Below are positions 6,629-16,299 of a stretch of 64,000 bases of DNA, piece by piece; the first letter of the stretch is position 1; every line of letters begins with the position of its first letter. The stretch is from Cyclobacteriaceae bacterium (GTDB lineage: Bacteria; Bacteroidota; Bacteroidia; Cytophagales; Cyclobacteriaceae). Location: contig JANQSI010000018.1 of NCBI GenBank assembly GCA_028284125.1, positions 124,001 to 188,000 of the forward strand. The letters run 5' to 3'. The notes under the pieces were generated by a model that ran no database searches, had not been told where the DNA came from, and was given only the letters and a program-made list of their open reading frames with translations. The translations under genes were made by a program, and so were the position numbers.

Positions 6629-9199
6629 ATGAGGTACCTGTTGTTATTGGAATTTCTCTTCATGGCAGTTGCTCCAGCTGGAAATCTGGACAGGATAAGA
6701 CGTGCTTTTGAAAAGCTGGAGTTCGATAAAGCCCATGAACTGATCATCAAAGCATATGAGAAAGATCCGGAAAATGCTGGTGCCATTTACTACTCGGCCT
6801 TACTTTATTCCACAGAATCGTTCACAGGATTCGACCTTGATACAGCCAGGGTTATTGTTAATGATGCAACAAAGGTTTTCAACCAAACGGATGAAGAAAA
6901 TGTAGCTGAACTGGAAGAAGATGGAGTAACACAGGATGGAATACAAGAACTTTCGGAAAGTATCAGAGATCGAATTTACGCTCGAGTCGATTCAGATATT
7001 TCGATAGAAAAAGCCGAAAGTTTTATGACGTTGTATCCAAACTCTCCATATGAAGAACGCCTCATTTTTAGGAGAGATAGCATCGTTTTTGACCAGGTTA
7101 GAAAAAATGATCAGCTCGGAGTATATGAGCGGTTTTTAGAGAAGTATTCTACCACAGAGTTTAGAGAAATTGCCATCAAGAGAATAGATGAACTGCGCTA
7201 CCAGGTGTTGACCTACTCCGGGTCATTACCCGATTATTACCAATTTCTAGATGACTACCCAACAACAAAATTCAGAAGTGAGATAGAACGATACATTTTA
7301 AGGAATGCTACCATAGATCATAAGGAAAATAGCTATAGAGATTTCATCAGGTTTGCTCAAGATGATCAATTGAAAAAGAAAGCTGCTGATATTCTTTATT
7401 ATGTTGACCCGGAAGACCCATTCATCGCAAATCATCCAAGACAAGATTCGATCACGGCTATCTACAAAACGAGGGATTTGAAATTGATCACCGCCATGGA
7501 AAATGGGGAGTTCGGTTTCCATTCACGTTATGGGTCACTCCAAATTCCTTATTCATTTGATGATGTGGGCTATGATCACAAATGTGGTTTGACAGAAGGT
7601 GATTGGCTGATTGTGAAAAATGAAATTAAGAATCAAATTATTAACAAGAATGGAGAGGTAGTAATAGCAGAATTGGATGATTATGAGGACCTTACTTATG
7701 GAGCAGCTTTAGTCGATACAAAGAACGGAACTTTTTTATATCATAAAAGTGGATTTAAGATTCTGGACACTGCAATTGATGATGCGGAGGTTTTGGCTGG
7801 TCGTTGGATACGAGTAAAGAGAGATGGAAAATGGGCACTCGTTTCATTCTCAGGAAATCTTATCACCAATTTTGAGTTTTCTGATATTCGATTAGAAGGC
7901 AAATTCTGGATGTTTGAAAAAGATCAACTTCTGGCTGTTTATACTGAAGACCTTATCGAAGAAGATCTCCATGAAGAAGGGTTAGATCTTGAGTACAAAT
8001 TCGAAGACCTTGAGCTCGTAGCAGAAAACATGCTTATTGGTTTTAGAGATAATCGTGAATGCATGTTGGATGATGAGTTGAATTTCTTAGTCCCATGGGG
8101 TGTCTATGAAATTAATCCAGACGAGTCGGGTTGGTACTTAAAGACTGCAGATGGGTATCGTCTTTACAACCATTCCGAGCAGGACATTATGAATCAAGTG
8201 CATCCATATTTGGAAACCAACGCAGGATGGCTGGCATTGAAGACCAACGAAGATTGGATGTTAATCGCAAGATCTCAGAATGTAGAACCATCCAGAGGTT
8301 ATGATTCACTCAAACTACTGAATGATTTTTGCGCACTTACTGTAGCTGAGGAAGAAAGCAAATTGATTTTTTCGAATGCTGAAGAAAGAACGGTGACAGA
8401 TCAAAAGGTGCGTTCATTTTTCAATCAGCCCAACTACTTGCTCATAGAAGAAGAGGAATCCAAAATCATCATTGATTCCGCTGGTTTGGAGAAGGTGAAA
8501 GGAACATTCGAGGAGGTTACATTTTTCAATGATACTTTATTGAAAGTCAAATCAAAGGGGAAAAATGGTTTGATGAAGTTGGATGGTACTTATTTATTGG
8601 ACCTTGAGTATGACGCGATAGATGAGGAAAATGATCTAATCCTAAGCTTAAAGGATGGACTGATTGGTTGCCTGGATCTGGAAAATGAAATTACAATTTC
8701 TCCGAATTATGAATCCAGGATAGAACGAATTGGTAAGAATTACCTGGTAAAGCAGCGAGGAAAATTTGGATTGGTTAATGCGCTAGAGGATTCCGTTCTT
8801 TCTTTCTCATACGATGAAATAAGGTTTTGGAATGATACTTCTTTCCTGGTAAGGAATGAAACTGAATGGAATTTTGTCAATTGGACAGAGGAAATTGTGG
8901 ATGAGCCTGTTGAATTCTTGTCAGAAGTTTTGTCACGGGATGATGAGATTATCATGAAGTATGTGCGAGATGGAAAGTATGGATTACTATCTAATAGAAA
9001 TGGATTCATCTTAAGTCCAGAGTTTACTGACATTTTCAATGTAGGGAGCGAGGAAGAGCCCATTTTTTTCGCCGATCAACACCTCGATAAGGCAGGCTTT
9101 CATGTGGTCAGTTACCTGAATAGAGCTGGTGAATTATTACTTTCCAAAGCGTACAAAAGAAATGAGTTTGATAAGATTTTATGCGACGATGAGCTTTGA
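6629..9199 (+). CDS. WG-repeat protein with N-terminal TPR-like region, secreted or periplasmic
   Basis: About 856 residues from ATG 6629 (a TTG 15 bases upstream is also in frame, but the ATG gives a clean signal-like start MRYLLLLEFLFMAVAPAG). Residues about 20-220 are helical: AFEKLEFDKAHELIIKAY is TPR-like, and later units contain YERFLEKYSTTEFREIAI and YYQFLDDYPTTKFRSEI. The remainder is a long series of WG-type beta repeats, for example near residues 291 (GEFGFHSRYGSLQIPYSFDD), 399 (GKWALVSFSGN), 644 (GKNGLMKLDGTYLLDLEYD), 710 (GKFGLVNALEDSVLSFSYD) and 781 (GKYGLLSNRNGFILSPEF). WG repeats are scaffold-like; no enzyme activity is expected. The stop overlaps coaE convergently by 21 bases. 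Confidence 0.8.
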   Translation: MRYLLLLEFLFMAVAPAGNLDRIRRAFEKLEFDKAHELIIKAYEKDPENAGAIYYSALLYSTESFTGFDLDTARVIVNDATKVFNQTDEENVAELEEDGVTQDGIQELSESIRDRIYARVDSDISIEKAESFMTLYPNSPYEERLIFRRDSIVFDQVRKNDQLGVYERFLEKYSTTEFREIAIKRIDELRYQVLTYSGSLPDYYQFLDDYPTTKFRSEIERYILRNATIDHKENSYRDFIRFAQDDQLKKKAADILYYVDPEDPFIANHPRQDSITAIYKTRDLKLITAMENGEFGFHSRYGSLQIPYSFDDVGYDHKCGLTEGDWLIVKNEIKNQIINKNGEVVIAELDDYEDLTYGAALVDTKNGTFLYHKSGFKILDTAIDDAEVLAGRWIRVKRDGKWALVSFSGNLITNFEFSDIRLEGKFWMFEKDQLLAVYTEDLIEEDLHEEGLDLEYKFEDLELVAENMLIGFRDNRECMLDDELNFLVPWGVYEINPDESGWYLKTADGYRLYNHSEQDIMNQVHPYLETNAGWLALKTNEDWMLIARSQNVEPSRGYDSLKLLNDFCALTVAEEESKLIFSNAEERTVTDQKVRSFFNQPNYLLIEEEESKIIIDSAGLEKVKGTFEEVTFFNDTLLKVKSKGKNGLMKLDGTYLLDLEYDAIDEENDLILSLKDGLIGCLDLENEITISPNYESRIERIGKNYLVKQRGKFGLVNALEDSVLSFSYDEIRFWNDTSFLVRNETEWNFVNWTEEIVDEPVEFLSEVLSRDDEIIMKYVRDGKYGLLSNRNGFILSPEFTDIFNVGSEEEPIFFADQHLDKAGFHVVSYLNRAGELLLSKAYKRNEFDKILCDDEL

Positions 9200-9775
9200 G
9201 TGAATTTCCACGGCCTGTTTTATCAACGAAACATTTCCACTGTTATCAATAACAAAACTAGCTAGCAGAATTTTCTCTTCATCGGAAAGTTGTTCAGAAA
9301 TTATTTTCTTCACGGACTCCTCCGTTCTTTGAGGATCTCTTTTGAGTATACGAGAAATGCGGGTTTTCTCATCAGCCACAACCAATAGAAGTGAATCCAA
9401 CTCTTTATATGAACCTGCCTCGATTAGTAAAGCAGCTTCTTTGATCAGGATTTCTTCTTTTGAGTTTTTTTCAACCCAATTTTCGAAATCTTCTTTTACC
9501 GCAGGATGGACAATTTGGTTTAGCTCCGATAGCAATTCCTTATTCCCAAAAGCCATTTTCGAAATGTGAGCCCTGTTAAGTTTACCACCGGAATAAGCTT
9601 CAGTGCCAAAAATTGATTTAACCTCCTGAATGACCTTCTGGTTGGTTTCCATTAAACTCTTGGCTCGATCATCAGCATAATAAACCTTAACCCCGAGGAC
9701 CTCAAATATTTTGCAAATGGTTGTCTTACCTGACCCAATTCCTCCAGTAATGCCGACCAACTTTGGCCTACTCAC
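9179..9775 (-). CDS. coaE: Dephospho-CoA kinase
   Basis: 198 residues. Phosphorylates the 3'-OH of dephospho-CoA with ATP, the last step of coenzyme A synthesis. The P-loop GITGGIGSGKTT is at residues 8-19, followed by the YYADDRAK CoA-binding region and the LxxIVHP motif (LNQIVHPAV). Length fits the family. The start is GTG at 9775, overlapping the end of the YbbR-like gene by 8 bases, so the two are translationally coupled. Its 3' end overlaps the WG-repeat gene on the other strand. Confidence 0.96.
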   Translation of the reverse strand: MSRPKLVGITGGIGSGKTTICKIFEVLGVKVYYADDRAKSLMETNQKVIQEVKSIFGTEAYSGGKLNRAHISKMAFGNKELLSELNQIVHPAVKEDFENWVEKNSKEEILIKEAALLIEAGSYKELDSLLLVVADEKTRISRILKRDPQRTEESVKKIISEQLSDEEKILLASFVIDNSGNVSLIKQAVEIHSKLIVA

Positions 9776-10709
9776 GATATAAAATTTTTAATGTATCTGG
9801 GAAAACCTCCACTTCTAAAGCACTTTCAGGATGGATCATGATGATGGCAGGAGCAGTGGAATCCCTTTTGCTGATCATATCATAATCCAGAATTACTTTG
9901 AAGTCTTCCGCGAAATAGTCTTCTCTTAAGGATCGCTGAACATAAAAACTAACACTGATGTCGTCTTGACTTGGATAGGCCGAGGAATCATCGGGAAAAT
10001 TCAACAGCTCAAGTTTGAGAGGTAATTGAAGATTATCGAACTGCTCAACCTCAAAGGTGACTTTCACGGTGGTTGGATCGGAAGCAATGTTGTAATCTTC
10101 CAGAAGCCCAAGCGTAATGAATCGATCAAAGTTTCGGTCGATTTCTTGTGATTCAATTGGAATGTTGAAAGAAGATTGCAACGTGTCAATAAAACTAGTC
10201 GGGCCATAGATAATGGCTGTATCTGGATCGAGTCGAATATTGGAAACGATCCGATAGTTTTCATCCAGGCTGATACTGAGTGAATCAACATTTAAGTCAA
10301 CCTTTTTGGATACCCTTCTGTCAATGTCAAGATAAATGGTATCTGTGTATAAAAAGTTGATTTGAAATTGACTTAGATGATCTCGAACAACCGGGAGAAT
10401 GGTTGCCCTAGTTAAAAAATCGGTGGATGCTGGATTTTCCGGCTCAACTAAAATTGGATCTGAACCAAACCAAAAACCTTGACGAAACAAATCCCAACCA
10501 CCGCCAGTTACTTCTAACTCCACAAATTCGGTTAGTGGTTGCATCTCGACAAGGCTATCTCGGTCAAACACAAATTCGACAGGATATTGAATCCCGGTAT
10601 TGTATTCTTTTCCCAACGCACTAAAAAACCAAAAGGTAGTGGCGCCCAAAAAGGAGAGCAGCACTACCTTCCAGTTACTGAATGGCATGAAAATTTTTTC
10701 AAGATCCAT
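9768..10709 (-). CDS. YbbR-like domain membrane protein
   Basis: 313 residues with one N-terminal membrane helix (about 13-31, VVLLSFLGATTFWFFSAL) and an extracytoplasmic beta-rich remainder that matches the YbbR/CdaR layout: repeated units such as YPVEFVFDRDSLVEM, VSKKVDLNVDSLSISLDENY, and DTAIIYGPTSFIDTLQS. In Firmicutes YbbR (CdaR) modulates a c-di-AMP cyclase; no cdaA is visible here, so that link is not shown. The order yajC - ybbR-like - coaE on one strand is a standard Bacteroidota arrangement. Confidence 0.82.
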   Translation of the reverse strand: MDLEKIFMPFSNWKVVLLSFLGATTFWFFSALGKEYNTGIQYPVEFVFDRDSLVEMQPLTEFVELEVTGGGWDLFRQGFWFGSDPILVEPENPASTDFLTRATILPVVRDHLSQFQINFLYTDTIYLDIDRRVSKKVDLNVDSLSISLDENYRIVSNIRLDPDTAIIYGPTSFIDTLQSSFNIPIESQEIDRNFDRFITLGLLEDYNIASDPTTVKVTFEVEQFDNLQLPLKLELLNFPDDSSAYPSQDDISVSFYVQRSLREDYFAEDFKVILDYDMISKRDSTAPAIIMIHPESALEVEVFPDTLKILYRE

Positions 10710-10721
10710 TGCTACATGCGT

Positions 10722-11039
10722 TTATTCTTTTTCTTTCTTTTCGTTTAGTCTTTTGCTCGCTTCCAATGAGATTGAAGCTTTCTCAACTAACAATTTAGTT
10801 CCTCTATCTACATCAATCAAAACGGTAGTGTCTGATAGCTCTGTAATTTTTCCATGGATTCCACCTACTGTCACTACCTGATCTCCTTTTTTGATCTCTT
10901 CAAGATATTTCTTTGTGTCTTTTTGCTTTTTCTGTTGTGGTCGGATGAAGAAAAAGTAAAAAATGGCAATCATGCCGATAATTGGAAGAAATGAAGTAAG
11001 TCCTCCATCTCCACTTGCTTGTAATAATGTTATTTCCAT
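10722..11039 (-). CDS. yajC: Preprotein translocase subunit YajC
   Basis: 105 residues: one membrane helix (about 17-32) ending in the family's FFFIRPQQKKQK motif, then a small cytoplasmic beta domain with the conserved LKKGDxVVTVGGIHGKI pattern (here IKKGDQVVTVGGIHGKITEL). YajC associates with SecDF and the SecYEG translocon. ATG at 11039. It sits 12 bases upstream of the YbbR-like gene and is separated from the DUF1573 gene by a terminator. Confidence 0.95.
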   Translation of the reverse strand: MEITLLQASGDGGLTSFLPIIGMIAIFYFFFIRPQQKKQKDTKKYLEEIKKGDQVVTVGGIHGKITELSDTTVLIDVDRGTKLLVEKASISLEASKRLNEKKEKE

Positions 11040-11054
11040 TTAATTAGTAATAAT

Positions 11055-11083
11055 AAAAAAACCCTTCCATCGAAATGGAAGGG
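11055..11083 (-). terminator. Rho-independent terminator after the DUF1573 lipoprotein gene
   Basis: Perfect 9-base stem CCCTTCCAT (62-70 of the 11000 block) / ATGGAAGGG (11075-11083) with a 4-base loop. On the minus strand it is followed by seven T (11061-11055). It isolates the DUF1573 gene from yajC. Confidence 0.9.
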
Positions 11084-11116
11084 CAATGTTAATGAAATGT
11101 ACTGCGATCTGAAAGC

Positions 11117-11653
11117 TTACTGGCCTTCCTTCAGCACATTTGCTTTGATTCTTAATCGCTGAGTTGTTGGCCAAGTATTCGCCGTAATAGTTACAGTCTT
11201 GTTTTGGATACCAGGCTTGTTCTTACTGTTGAATTTGACCTTTAACTGACCAGTAGCTCCAACAGGGATTGGCTCTTTAGGCCACTCAGGAACAGTACAT
11301 CCACATGATCCTTTCGCATCAGAAATGATAAGTGGGGCAGCACCAGTGTTCGTGAAAGAGAAAACGTGCTCAACAACATCACCATCTTTGATGGTTCCGA
11401 AATCGTGTAATTCTTCAGAGAAATTGAATGAAGGAAGTGGACCTTCTGGTTTCTCAGCAGGAGTGGCAACAGGTGTAGCGTTATTCACCGGAGTAATAGT
11501 AGGTGCAGAAGTTGAAGCAACTCCTGATCTTCCTTCCAATGCAGCAACCTTACCTTCAAGTTTAGTGAGTCTAGATTCAAGATCACTATTGCTGCAGCTT
11601 GCAAGCAATGCAACCACAGTCAGACTTAAAAAAGTTTTCATTATTGTTTGCAT
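11117..11653 (-). CDS. DUF1573-domain lipoprotein
   Basis: 178 residues from the first ATG (11653); a longer TTG-started form is possible but would place extra residues before the signal. The signal ends in a lipobox (ALLASC, Cys20). A short coiled-coil follows (LESRLTKLEGKVAALEGR), then a proline/threonine-rich linker and a DUF1573 Ig-like domain with EELHDFGTIKDGD, VEHVFSFTNTGAAPLIISD and GSCGCTVPEWPKEPI. DUF1573 proteins are abundant envelope proteins of unknown function in Bacteroidota. Transcription ends at the terminator 11055-11083. Confidence 0.85.
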   Translation of the reverse strand: MQTIMKTFLSLTVVALLASCSNSDLESRLTKLEGKVAALEGRSGVASTSAPTITPVNNATPVATPAEKPEGPLPSFNFSEELHDFGTIKDGDVVEHVFSFTNTGAAPLIISDAKGSCGCTVPEWPKEPIPVGATGQLKVKFNSKNKPGIQNKTVTITANTWPTTQRLRIKANVLKEGQ

Positions 11654-11746
11654 AGTATAAATTTTTCTTATTAAGGATGACAAAAATACCTAAGAGAACG
11701 TTCAGGTTTGGTTAAAAATATCCTAATGATTTGTTAAAGATTCGGA

Positions 11747-12043
11747 TTAATCCTTCTTAATCTGGTTAATTAAGCTATCTACGTCATCAAGAAGACGCTC
11801 TGCCTTGTCTTTGGCGTCTTGTACGATTTTCTCTCCCTGATCTTTGGCCTCATTGTCCAAAACCTCTTTTCCATCAATGATATCCTGGATAAAACCCTCA
11901 AGTTGTTTCTTCACTTTATCCAGCTGATAGGAAAGTCTATCACGAGTGTTTGTTCCTTTATCCGGAGCGTATAGAATGCCTAGGATTCCACCAGTAATAA
12001 TTCCGAAAAGGAATGCGAAAAAGGATCCACCTGATCTGCTCAT
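11747..12043 (-). CDS. YtxH-domain protein
   Basis: 98 residues. A glycine-rich membrane helix (FFAFLFGIITGGILGILYAP) followed by the family hallmark APDKGTNTRDRLSYQL and a long charged amphipathic helix. The YtxH family is associated with general stress in Bacillus; its exact function is unknown. It sits 33 bases downstream of nusB on the same strand. Confidence 0.85.
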   Translation of the reverse strand: MSRSGGSFFAFLFGIITGGILGILYAPDKGTNTRDRLSYQLDKVKKQLEGFIQDIIDGKEVLDNEAKDQGEKIVQDAKDKAERLLDDVDSLINQIKKD

Positions 12044-12076
12044 ACACGTTTATTTTTAAAGCCCTATTTACTCGAG

Positions 12077-13213
12077 CTACTTATTATCAATTAAACCACG
12101 TCCGCTTTTACGGACTTTGCCCGTCGAAGTTAGTTCGTTTGAAAGTACATCCAAAACTCCATTTACAAATTGTTTGCTCTTAGGAGTGCTGTATTGTTTG
12201 GAAATTTCAATCGCTTCATTAATCGAAACTTTCATGGGAATGCTTGGGCAAGTCATCATTTCCACTAATGCGATTTTCAAAATCACCAAATCCGTCAAAG
12301 CAATTCTATCAACATCCCAGTTTTGTGTTTTGCTTTCAATTAGCTCATCAAGCAATTGATTTTCTTTTATTACACCATTATAAATCTGCTCAAAGAAATC
12401 GAGATCTTCTTTCCCATTTTTTGTCAGATCAGAAAGAACCACTTCTTCATCACTTTCAATCGCTTTTAGTGTTTTCAATACCATGCTCTTGACTATCGGT
12501 TTGTTTTCGGACCAATGAAGATTTTTATTTTCCAGGTAAACGGAAATGTTCTCATTCTTAAAAATGACCTTTTTAAAAACTTCCTGAACAAATCCGTCAG
12601 CAGGAATTTTCCCTTCGTAAAATGGAATTATGAATTCTGAAGTCAGCACTTCATTTCGATACCATGATTTTAGCTCGTCCAATTCATCCTCGCCCCAATT
12701 GATTTGATTTTTTCTAATCGCTTCTATCAAAACATCCGATGATTTCAATGCTTCGACGACTTTATTATCAATGAATGGAGTGACCTTTTTTGCTTTTTTC
12801 TCATTATCGAGCTTCTCACGGTGTTCAAGCTCTGATGGTAGAAGCAGAAATTTCAAATAAGAATCAAAAATCTTGTGAGCATCTTTCAGCATTTCACTTT
12901 TGCGGTTTTTTGCTTCAAAGGACGCTTTCTTTTGAAAATCCTCAATTTCAGATTTTACATTGTCAAGAACTTCCTGGTCCACACTTTCATCAGAAGTAAT
13001 TTCGGATTTCAGGTAATTCTGATCAAATAATGTGACAGCTTGTCTTTTTCTTTCTTCGAAAAGGGCTTTGTCTGAAAAATCATGTTTGGCAGGATCCAGG
13101 GCATGAATCTCTCTAAGCTCAGCTTTTGCAACTTCTCGTAAGGATTCAATGGCTGTGAAATAGCCGTATAACGCCTGCATGGCTTTTACTCTTAGTATCC
13201 TACGATTTAACAT
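12077..13213 (-). CDS. nusB: Transcription antitermination factor NusB, extended Bacteroidota form
   Basis: 378 residues, far longer than the 140 residues of E. coli NusB. The N-terminus keeps the start of a NusB fold (MLNRRILRVKAMQALYGY) and the C-terminal part (about 250-365) is a full NusB helical bundle with WDVDRIALTDLVILKIALVE, PMKVSINEAIEISKQYSTP and KSKQFVNGVLDVL. The charged insert between them is typical of this phylum. NusB binds boxA RNA with NusE to prevent premature termination in rRNA operons. ATG at 13213. Confidence 0.93.
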   Translation of the reverse strand: MLNRRILRVKAMQALYGYFTAIESLREVAKAELREIHALDPAKHDFSDKALFEERKRQAVTLFDQNYLKSEITSDESVDQEVLDNVKSEIEDFQKKASFEAKNRKSEMLKDAHKIFDSYLKFLLLPSELEHREKLDNEKKAKKVTPFIDNKVVEALKSSDVLIEAIRKNQINWGEDELDELKSWYRNEVLTSEFIIPFYEGKIPADGFVQEVFKKVIFKNENISVYLENKNLHWSENKPIVKSMVLKTLKAIESDEEVVLSDLTKNGKEDLDFFEQIYNGVIKENQLLDELIESKTQNWDVDRIALTDLVILKIALVEMMTCPSIPMKVSINEAIEISKQYSTPKSKQFVNGVLDVLSNELTSTGKVRKSGRGLIDNK

Positions 13214-13258
13214 TTCAATTTAAGTTGCAGCCCACTTTTGGGCGTGTTCTATTTTTTC

Positions 13259-14359
13259 TTATTGGCCAAGCTTTACTTTTCCAACGTCTTCTATTCGTTG
13301 GAGCGCCAAAGCTAATGCGGCTTCATGAGAACTGATATTATTTTTCTCTGAGTAATTCAAAACATCTAAGCAAACATCATAAATGTGCTCAGTAGATGCA
13401 ATCACTCTTTCCTTGTTGTAGTTTCCTAAATATTCGTGGTAGACATTGGCAATCCCACCAGAATTGATCAGGAAGTCAGGAGCGTAAATGATGCTTTTGT
13501 CTTTCAGCATCTCCCCATGTTTTTGCTCTTCTTTTAACTGATTGTTAGCAGCTCCGGCAACTACCGCACACTTTAATTCCGGAATGGTGTCATCATTCAA
13601 TGTTGCTCCTAGTGCACATGGAGAGTAGATGTCCATCTCCATTTGAAAAATGGTATTTGGATCTACCACTTCTACTGAAGCATGCTTGTCAGTAACGACT
13701 TTGATTTTGTCTTCAAAAATGTCGGCAATGAATACGTTCGCTTCTTCTTTGATCAAATGGTCGATCAAGTATTTTCCAACCTGTCCGACTCCTTGAACCA
13801 GAATATTCTTTCCTCTCAATGAGTCTGTTCCATATGCTTTTTGAGCGCCGGCTTTCATTCCCATGTAAACTCCGTAAGCTGTCATTGGGCTCGGATCTCC
13901 AGATCCGCCCATGTTTTCTGGCTTGCCTACTACGAAAGGAGTTTCCATGCTCATGTATTCAATATCTCGCATGGTGATATTGACATCTTCAGCTGTATAA
14001 TATTTTCCGTTCAAACTGTTGACGAACTTCCCGAATCTTCTCATGAAGATTTCGTTTTTTTGTTTCCTCGCATCTCCAATGATCACAGCCTTGCCACCGC
14101 CAATATTGAGTCCCGCCAACGCAGACTTGAACGTCATGCCTCGTGATAAACGCAATACATCGTTGAGTGCCTCCTCTTCAGTCGCATAGTTCCACATTCT
14201 GGTACCTCCCATTGCCGGGCCCAACACAGTGTTGTGGATGCCAATAATTGCTTTTAGTCCGGTATGCTCATCTTGACAGAACACTACCTGTTCGTGTTCC
14301 ATTTCTTGCATCTGAGAGAAAACTCCCTTCTTTTTTACTTCTGGCTGAACGTCTATCAT
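13259..14359 (-). CDS. Leucine/valine-type amino acid dehydrogenase (Glu/Leu/Phe/Val DH family)
   Basis: 366 residues. NAD-dependent oxidative deamination of a branched-chain amino acid to the 2-oxo acid. Conserved stretches are LGPAMGGTRMW, RGMTFKSALAGLNIGGGKAV (with the catalytic lysine in GGGKAVI), a Rossmann motif VQGVGQVGKYL, and PCALGATLND with GAANNQL. Length and motifs match leucine dehydrogenases used in Bacteroidota for branched-chain fatty acid precursor supply. Substrate is inferred. ATG at 14359. Confidence 0.9.
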   Translation of the reverse strand: MIDVQPEVKKKGVFSQMQEMEHEQVVFCQDEHTGLKAIIGIHNTVLGPAMGGTRMWNYATEEEALNDVLRLSRGMTFKSALAGLNIGGGKAVIIGDARKQKNEIFMRRFGKFVNSLNGKYYTAEDVNITMRDIEYMSMETPFVVGKPENMGGSGDPSPMTAYGVYMGMKAGAQKAYGTDSLRGKNILVQGVGQVGKYLIDHLIKEEANVFIADIFEDKIKVVTDKHASVEVVDPNTIFQMEMDIYSPCALGATLNDDTIPELKCAVVAGAANNQLKEEQKHGEMLKDKSIIYAPDFLINSGGIANVYHEYLGNYNKERVIASTEHIYDVCLDVLNYSEKNNISSHEAALALALQRIEDVGKVKLGQ

Positions 14360-14508
14360 TATGAATGAACTTTATTCTAATTTTATACCTTCTCTATCCG
14401 AATAGGTTTCAAATGGAAGTCCACTGGAAAGGTTCCAATTGGATAGGGCATGCAAAAATATCTTTTTTCTAATAAAACTATTTGGATATCAGACTGTTAT
14501 AAAATTCT

Positions 14509-16299
14509 GTGAAAGACCTAGCTTACCTCAATAAATATCTTGTCAAGTACAAGTTTCACCTAATTTTCGGTGTTGTTTTCATCATAATTGCAAATTTCTT
14601 CGCAATCATCCCTGCTGTATTTGTTCGATATGCTTTTGACATTTTGCAGCGAAGCTTTGGGATCTTTCAATCCTTCGAAGGATTTGAACTTCAGGTTGGG
14701 ACGTATGACCTTTTTACCTCCAGCATCGTCATTCTGGCTATCCTTATTCTTTTGTCCGCTTTTTTGCGTGGCGTGTTTCTGTTCTTTATGCGTCAGACCA
14801 TCATCGTGATGTCCAGAAGAATCGAATACGATCTGAAGAACGAAATTTTTGAGCATTATCAAACACTTCCATTGAGCTTTTACCGAAAGAATAATACCGG
14901 GGATTTGATGGCAAGAATCTCGGAAGATGTGAGCAAAGTGAGGATGTATGTCGGGCCCGCAATCATGTACGGCGTGAATCTCTCCACCTTGATGTTGATG
15001 GTGATTCCCTACATGTTTTCCATTAATCCGACACTAACACTTTATTCGTTAATCCCTCTTCCGATTCTTTCCTTCAGTATCTATTATGTGAGCAGCATTA
15101 TCAACAAACGGTCGGAGGAAATTCAAGAAAGTTTGTCAGGGCTTTCGACATTTGTTCAGGAAGCATTCTCTGGAATTCGAGTGATCAAATCGTTTGTTCG
15201 AGAAGATGCGATGGCAAATGAATTCGATAAGGAGAGTGTTCATTATAAAAAGCGTTCTCTCAAATTGGCCTTTGTCCAATCGCTCTTCATGCCACTGATG
15301 ATGAGCCTAATTGGACTTAGCGTGATTTTGACCGTCTACATCGGATCGATTCAGGTTTTTGCTGGGGAAGTGAGCACTGGAAATATTGCAGAGTTCATCA
15401 TTTATGTGAATATGTTGACCTGGCCGGTCACTGCACTTGGTTGGATCACTTCGATTATCCAACGTGCTGCTGCTTCTCAAAAACGGGTCAACGAGTTTTT
15501 GAATACCAAAACAGATATCGTTTCTCAGAAAGAGTTTGAAAAGGAAATTGAAGGTCAGATAGCTTTTGAAGATGTGAGTTTTGTTTATCCTGACTCTGGT
15601 ATCCGGGCATTGCGAAAGGTATCATTTGATGTTAATGCAGGAGAGTCTATCGCCATCATAGGAACCACAGGTTCTGGAAAAAGTACCGTAGCTAACTTGG
15701 TTTGTAGAATGTATGATGTGAATGAAGGAAGCCTTCAAATTGATGGCGTTGATGTGAAAGATTATTCTTTGTCTTCATTGAGAAGTCAAATTGGTTATGT
15801 GCCACAGGATGTTTTTCTTTTTTCTGACACGATTGAGAATAACATTTCTTTTGGGAATCGACAGATGTCTCCCGAAGAAATAAGACGAGCGGCTGATGAT
15901 GCAGATCTTCTCAAGAATATCAAAGACCTGAAAGATGGATTTAGCACACGAGTTGGTGAGCGTGGAATTACTTTATCCGGCGGTCAAAAGCAGCGTGTTT
16001 CTATTGCTAGAGCCATTGCCAGGGAACCCAAGATCTTAATTTTGGATGATGCGTTATCGGCCGTAGATACGAAAACGGAAAATGCCATTCTAAATGCCAT
16101 GCAAAGAATCATGCAGGGCAGAACTTCTGTGATCATTTCACATCGTGTTTCATCTGCTAAACTGGCCAATAAAATTGTTGTGCTCGATGACGGAGAAATT
16201 GTAGAACAGGGCACACATTCGGAATTGCTTTCTCAAAATGGAATTTACAAGCAGCTCCATGACAAGCAATTAGCCGCTGAAGAAACTGTAGTAGATTAA
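14509..16299 (+). CDS. ABC transporter, fused permease and ATPase (MsbA/LmrA-type exporter)
   Basis: 596 residues; GTG start at 14509. The N-terminal half has six membrane segments of the type 1 exporter fold (for example HLIFGVVFIIIANFFAIIP, TSSIVILAILILLSAFLRG). The C-terminal ATPase has Walker A GTTGSGKST (about residue 384), Q-loop GYVPQDVFLFSD, signature LSGGQKQRVS (about 488), Walker B ILILDDALSAVD (about 508), and switch His in IISHRV. The usual catalytic Glu after Walker B is Asp (LDDA), as in degenerate or heterodimer-type sites. Substrate unknown; drug, lipid or peptide export is possible. Confidence 0.92.
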   Translation: MKDLAYLNKYLVKYKFHLIFGVVFIIIANFFAIIPAVFVRYAFDILQRSFGIFQSFEGFELQVGTYDLFTSSIVILAILILLSAFLRGVFLFFMRQTIIVMSRRIEYDLKNEIFEHYQTLPLSFYRKNNTGDLMARISEDVSKVRMYVGPAIMYGVNLSTLMLMVIPYMFSINPTLTLYSLIPLPILSFSIYYVSSIINKRSEEIQESLSGLSTFVQEAFSGIRVIKSFVREDAMANEFDKESVHYKKRSLKLAFVQSLFMPLMMSLIGLSVILTVYIGSIQVFAGEVSTGNIAEFIIYVNMLTWPVTALGWITSIIQRAAASQKRVNEFLNTKTDIVSQKEFEKEIEGQIAFEDVSFVYPDSGIRALRKVSFDVNAGESIAIIGTTGSGKSTVANLVCRMYDVNEGSLQIDGVDVKDYSLSSLRSQIGYVPQDVFLFSDTIENNISFGNRQMSPEEIRRAADDADLLKNIKDLKDGFSTRVGERGITLSGGQKQRVSIARAIAREPKILILDDALSAVDTKTENAILNAMQRIMQGRTSVIISHRVSSAKLANKIVVLDDGEIVEQGTHSELLSQNGIYKQLHDKQLAAEETVVD

